DNA of 64,000 nucleotides from positions 3,720,001-3,784,000 of the forward strand of contig JAHBZM010000001.1 in NCBI GenBank assembly GCA_019635435.1. Reading direction: 5' to 3'. A program made the translations under genes and the position numbers. The notes beneath the pieces were generated by a model. It was given only the letters and a program-made list of their open reading frames with translations, did no database searches and was not told where the DNA came from. This document shows, piece by piece, positions 60,640-64,000 of the stretch (position 1 is its first letter; each line of letters opens with the position of its first letter). This DNA is from Ramlibacter sp. (GTDB lineage Bacteria; Pseudomonadota; Gammaproteobacteria; Burkholderiales; Burkholderiaceae_C).

Positions 60640-61752
60640 ATGCAAATTGCCATCACGGGCTCCCATGGCTTCATCGGGCAGAACCTCAAGGTCCGCCTGG
60701 CGGAGTCGGCTGGCCATGACGTTGTCTCAATCCCGCACGATGCAGATGAGGATGTGCTGAACGCACTGCTTTCTGGCACTGACTGCGTGTTTCATCTCGC
60801 CGGGGTCAACCGGCCCGACGACGCCAGGGAATTCGAGCAGGGCAATCACCTTTTCACCGAAAGGCTTTGCCGCGTCCTGTCCGGCCTGGCCACACCGCCC
60901 AAGGTCGTGTTTGCGTCATCAATCCAGGCCGCGCTGGACAATCCCTATGGATTGAGCAAGCGCAACGCCGAGGCAGCATTGATTGCCTACGGCGAGAGCA
61001 GGGGTGCCAGGGTCCACCTGTTCAGGCTGGCCAATGTTTTTGGCAAGTGGTCGCGTCCCAATTACAACTCTGCTGTGGCCACGTTTTGCCACAACATTGC
61101 CAGAGATATTCCCGTGACCGTCCATGACCCGGAGGCCATCATCCGGCTGGTTCATATTGACGATGTTGTGGGACATTTCTGCATGCTGCTGGCAGACGGC
61201 AAGACGGCCTCGGGGTTTTGCGAAGCCGGCCCTGAATATCAGCTGACCGTCGGTGAGCTGGTGCAGACGCTGCAGCGCTTCAGAAGCGGCCGCAAGGCCT
61301 TGCTCACGGAGCGCGTGGGCACTGGGCTGGTCAGGCGGCTTTACGCCACCTACGTCAGTTTCCTGCCTGTCCAGGAGTTCCACTACGACGTTCCGGTCCA
61401 TGCCGATCCACGAGGCGTGTTTGTGGAGATGCTCAAAACGCCGGATTGCGGCCAGTTTTCCTATTTCACGGCCCATCCAGGCATTACCCGGGGTGAGCAC
61501 TACCACCATGCCAAGACCGAGAAATTTCTGGTCATCAAGGGGCGCGCGCTGTTCGGCTTCAGGCACATCGTCTCTGGCGAAACCCATGAGTTGATCGTCC
61601 AGGGCGGTGACGGCCGGATTGTCGAGACGGTTCCCGGCTGGACCCATAACATCACGAATGTGGGGGAGGAAGAGATGATCGTCATGCTCTGGGCCAATGA
61701 GGTCTTCGACCCGGCGCAACCGGACACCATCGCCCGGAGAGTCGCCCCATGA
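60640..61752 (+). CDS. fnlB: FnlB/CapF/WbjC-type bifunctional epimerase-reductase
   Basis: A 370-residue protein: N-terminal SDR (ITGSHGFIGQNLKVRLAESA, PYGLSKRNAEAALIAYG) and C-terminal cupin (GITRGEHYHHAKTEKFLVIK, with EMLKTPDCGQFSYFTAHP before it). The cupin epimerises C3 and the SDR reduces C4 in UDP-L-FucNAc formation. Begins one base after the fnlA stop. The fnlC start overlaps its stop. Confidence 0.93.
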   Translation: MQIAITGSHGFIGQNLKVRLAESAGHDVVSIPHDADEDVLNALLSGTDCVFHLAGVNRPDDAREFEQGNHLFTERLCRVLSGLATPPKVVFASSIQAALDNPYGLSKRNAEAALIAYGESRGARVHLFRLANVFGKWSRPNYNSAVATFCHNIARDIPVTVHDPEAIIRLVHIDDVVGHFCMLLADGKTASGFCEAGPEYQLTVGELVQTLQRFRSGRKALLTERVGTGLVRRLYATYVSFLPVQEFHYDVPVHADPRGVFVEMLKTPDCGQFSYFTAHPGITRGEHYHHAKTEKFLVIKGRALFGFRHIVSGETHELIVQGGDGRIVETVPGWTHNITNVGEEEMIVMLWANEVFDPAQPDTIARRVAP

Positions 61753-62879
61753 AGAAGTTGAAAGTCATGACCGTGGTCGGTACCCGGCCCGAAATCATCC
61801 GGTTGTCCCGAGTGCTGACCCGGCTGGACGAGTACTGCGACCATGTGCTTGTTCACACGGGCCAGAACTACGACTACGAGTTGAACCAGGTCTTTTTTGA
61901 TGACCTGGGGCTGCGCAAACCCGATCATTTCCTGGATGCCGCCGGCAGCAGCGGGGCCGAAACCATTGGCAAGGTGATCATTGCCGTGGACGCATTGCTT
62001 GCTGAGGTGACCCCCGATGCCGCGCTGGTGCTCGGCGACACCAACAGCTGCATGGCGCTTCTGCCCGCCAAGCGGCGCAAGATCCCGACATTTCACATGG
62101 AAGCAGGCAATCGCTGCTTTGACATGCGGGTGCCGGAAGAAATCAACCGGCGCATCGTTGACCACACCGCCGATGTCAACCTGACCTACAGCGACATTGC
62201 CCGCGAATACCTGTTGCGCGAAGGCCTGCCTCCCGACATGGTGATCAAGACCGGAAGCCCGATGAACGAGGTGCTCATGCACTACAGGGCGGGCATTGAT
62301 GCGTCGGATGTGCTCAATCGCCTCGGTCTGGCACCCAATGGCTTTTTCCTGATCAGCGCCCACCGTGAAGAGAATATTGAGTCGGCCCAGAACTTCGGCA
62401 AACTTGTGGATGTGCTCAATGGCCTTGCCGAACACCATCGTCTGCCTGTGGTGGTTTCAACCCATCCACGAACACAGAAGCGGGTGGACGCGTCAGGGGT
62501 CCGGCTGCACGACGGCGTCCGGCTGATCAAGCCGCTGGGCTTCACGGACTACAACAAGCTCCAGATCACGGCCCGGGCCGTGCTGTCCGACAGCGGCACG
62601 ATCAGCGAGGAGTCATCCATCCTGAATTTCCCGGCGCTCAACCTGCGCGAAGCGCATGAACGCCCCGAGGGCATGGAGGAGGCTGCCGTCATGATGGTGG
62701 GCCTGAGCGTTGAGCGGGTGATGCAGGCGCTGCGCATTCTGGATAACCAGTCGCGTGGCACAGCCCGCCTGCTGCGCCAGGTGGGTGACTACAGCATGCC
62801 CAACGTATCGGACAAGGTGGTCCGCATCATTCACAGCTACACCGACTACGTCAACCGGGTGGTCTGGAAAAAGTACTAA
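61749..62879 (+). CDS. fnlC: FnlC/CapG/WbjD-type UDP-N-acetylhexosamine 2-epimerase
   Basis: A 376-residue non-hydrolysing 2-epimerase: VVGTRPEIIRLSRVL, HTGQNYDYELNQVFFDDLGL, FHMEAGNRCFDMRVPEEINR, and LSDSGTISEESSILNFPALN. In this position it makes UDP-L-FucNAc from the FnlB product. It is less likely to be the ManNAc3NAcA epimerase WbpI of the wlb pathway, since gene order with fnlA-fnlB-wbuB is that of FucNAc clusters. Overlaps fnlB by 4 bases. Confidence 0.92.
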   Translation: MKKLKVMTVVGTRPEIIRLSRVLTRLDEYCDHVLVHTGQNYDYELNQVFFDDLGLRKPDHFLDAAGSSGAETIGKVIIAVDALLAEVTPDAALVLGDTNSCMALLPAKRRKIPTFHMEAGNRCFDMRVPEEINRRIVDHTADVNLTYSDIAREYLLREGLPPDMVIKTGSPMNEVLMHYRAGIDASDVLNRLGLAPNGFFLISAHREENIESAQNFGKLVDVLNGLAEHHRLPVVVSTHPRTQKRVDASGVRLHDGVRLIKPLGFTDYNKLQITARAVLSDSGTISEESSILNFPALNLREAHERPEGMEEAAVMMVGLSVERVMQALRILDNQSRGTARLLRQVGDYSMPNVSDKVVRIIHSYTDYVNRVVWKKY

Positions 62880-62890
62880 GGGCCGCGCGA

Positions 62891-64000
62891 ATGCGAATCG
62901 CACTGCTTGCGGATGTGTATCCGCCCTTGCGCTCGTCTGGCGCCGTCCAGTTGCGGGATCTGTCCCTCGCCTTGCTGGCGCTGGGTCATGAGGTCACTGT
63001 CATGGTGGCTTCCCCGGAACTCGATCAGCCGTGGCACCTCGATGTCTGGAACGGCGTACAGGTGATGCGCCTGAAGACGCCCCAGACCAAGGATGTTGGC
63101 TATGTTCGCCGCACGCTGGGCGAATGGATGATGCCGCATTCAATGAAGCGCAATTTGCACCGAAGCCCATTGGGCAAACAGCGTTGGGACGGCGTGGTGT
63201 GGTATTCCCCCACCATCTTCCTCGGGCCTGCAGTCCAGATGCTGAAGAAGGCCAGCACTTGCCGGGCTTATCTCATCATTCGCGACATCTTCCCTGAATG
63301 GGCAGTGGACATGGGCTTGATGGGCAAGGGCTTGCCCTACCTCTTCTTCAAGGCCATTGCACGCCACCAGTACTCGGTGGCTGACGTCATTGGCGTCCAG
63401 TCGCCGGGCAACCTGGCCTATTTCACTGACTTGGGTGATCGGCCCACCGCACGCGTTGAAGTTCTTCAGAACTGGCTGGCCGACGCCCCGGACAAGGGCT
63501 GCAGCATCACGGTGAGCCAGACGCCGCTGGCGGGACGAAAGATCTTTGTGTATGCCGGCAATATGGGCATTGCCCAAGGCATGGATGCCTTGATCGACCT
63601 CGCCGGGCATCTGGTTCACCGGAGCGATCTGGGGTTTCTTTTCGTCGGTCGGGGCAGCGAATCCCGCCGCCTCCAGGGCGCCGCCCGCGACCGTCAGCTC
63701 AGCAATGTTCTTTTCTTCGACGAGATCGATCCCGACGAGATACCCGGTCTCTATGCCCAATGCCACGTGGGCCTGATCGCGCTGGACCCGAGACACAAAA
63801 CACACAATATTCCTGGCAAGTTTCTCACCTACATGCAGTCGGGCCTCCCCGTTCTGGCGTGCATCAACCAGGGCAACGACTTGATCAAGCTGATCATGAA
63901 CGAGCAAGTGGGCCGCGTTACCGCCAATGAAACCCAGGGGTCCCTGCAACGGGAGGCCGAAGGTCTGGTACGGGACATTGAAGGCGACCCCGGGATCGGT
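62891..64000 (+). CDS. wbuB: WbuB-type L-FucNAc glycosyltransferase (C-terminus cut by window edge)
   Basis: At least 370 residues of a GT4-family enzyme, starting MRIALLADVYPPLRSSGAVQ. AYLIIRDIFPEWAVDMGLMG, KIFVYAGNMGIAQGMDALID and KTHNIPGKFLTYMQSGLPVL match WbuB, usually placed directly after the FucNAc genes and thought to transfer FucNAc to a lipid-linked GlcNAc-type sugar. The reading frame stays open to the last base. Eleven bases after fnlC. Confidence 0.88.
   Translation, partial: MRIALLADVYPPLRSSGAVQLRDLSLALLALGHEVTVMVASPELDQPWHLDVWNGVQVMRLKTPQTKDVGYVRRTLGEWMMPHSMKRNLHRSPLGKQRWDGVVWYSPTIFLGPAVQMLKKASTCRAYLIIRDIFPEWAVDMGLMGKGLPYLFFKAIARHQYSVADVIGVQSPGNLAYFTDLGDRPTARVEVLQNWLADAPDKGCSITVSQTPLAGRKIFVYAGNMGIAQGMDALIDLAGHLVHRSDLGFLFVGRGSESRRLQGAARDRQLSNVLFFDEIDPDEIPGLYAQCHVGLIALDPRHKTHNIPGKFLTYMQSGLPVLACINQGNDLIKLIMNEQVGRVTANETQGSLQREAEGLVRDIEGDPGIG

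Overview
The window is GC-rich, tightly packed chromosomal DNA of a betaproteobacterium, most probably Burkholderiales, family Comamonadaceae (Rhodoferax/Polaromonas/Variovorax/Acidovorax type). The evidence is the gene order (DUF971-ubiE-Tim44-ubiJ-ubiB, fmdB-DUF502, ugpBAEC-ugpQ), the large DUF3683 oxidase, and several short dispersed repeats of a kind I associate with that family. The species cannot be named from the sequence alone.

Layout. 1-10 kb is a minus-strand housekeeping block: DUF502 protein (cut by the window edge), FmdB zinc ribbon, a sodium/solute symporter, the ubiquinone genes ubiB-ubiJ-ubiE with a Tim44-like gene inside, a DUF971 protein, then an outer-membrane TpsB-type transporter and a double-FecR protein. 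10.2-14.6 kb holds a HIT protein and a 1302-residue FAD/Fe-S oxidoreductase. 14.8-19.7 kb is a complete glycerol-3-phosphate uptake operon (ugpB, A, E, C, Q), followed by a PhnD-like binding protein. 21-23.5 kb is the three-gene cassette rubrerythrin / double-cluster Fe-S protein / DUF3501. 23.8-26.3 kb is an aromatic-type operon (VOC dioxygenase, FAD monooxygenase, DUF2783), followed by an exported metallo-beta-lactamase-fold hydrolase. 27.8-34.6 kb holds valS (with a palindromic repeat inserted in frame), a degenerate 2-hydroxyacid dehydrogenase, galU, a TusA-like protein, a NUDIX hydrolase, cysM and tRNA-Leu(CAA).

34.7-64 kb is a surface polysaccharide locus: manC and galE, a small lipoprotein, a minus-strand export module (transcribed wza, wzz/wzc, wecA-like, yjbH), a divergent EPS-associated MarR regulator, and a long plus-strand biosynthesis operon. 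That operon encodes a UDP-2,3-diacetamido-glucuronate pathway (UDP-sugar dehydrogenase, wlbA, wlbB, wlbC), a probable dTDP-3-amino-3,6-dideoxyhexose pathway (fdtA, fdtB plus an LpxD-like acyltransferase), a UDP-L-FucNAc pathway (fnlA, fnlB, fnlC), glycosyltransferases, a flippase and a polymerase. The predicted working is: WecA-like priming on undecaprenyl phosphate, unit assembly by the glycosyltransferases, flipping by Wzx, polymerisation by Wzy under Wzz/Wzc control, and export through Wza, with YjbH in the outer membrane.

The most unusual item is at 49515-50549: one open frame whose first ~145 codons look like the start of a Wzx flippase and whose remaining ~200 codons match the end of a Wzy polymerase. 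Intact relatives of both halves lie 7-9 kb downstream. Other points of interest are a ~60-bp repeat present three times, each copy touching the 3' end of a gene; two inverted copies of a ~105-bp hairpin element at 26.4-26.6 kb; a 21-bp palindrome in front of the rubrerythrin cassette; and a probable transposase remnant at 53.3 kb.
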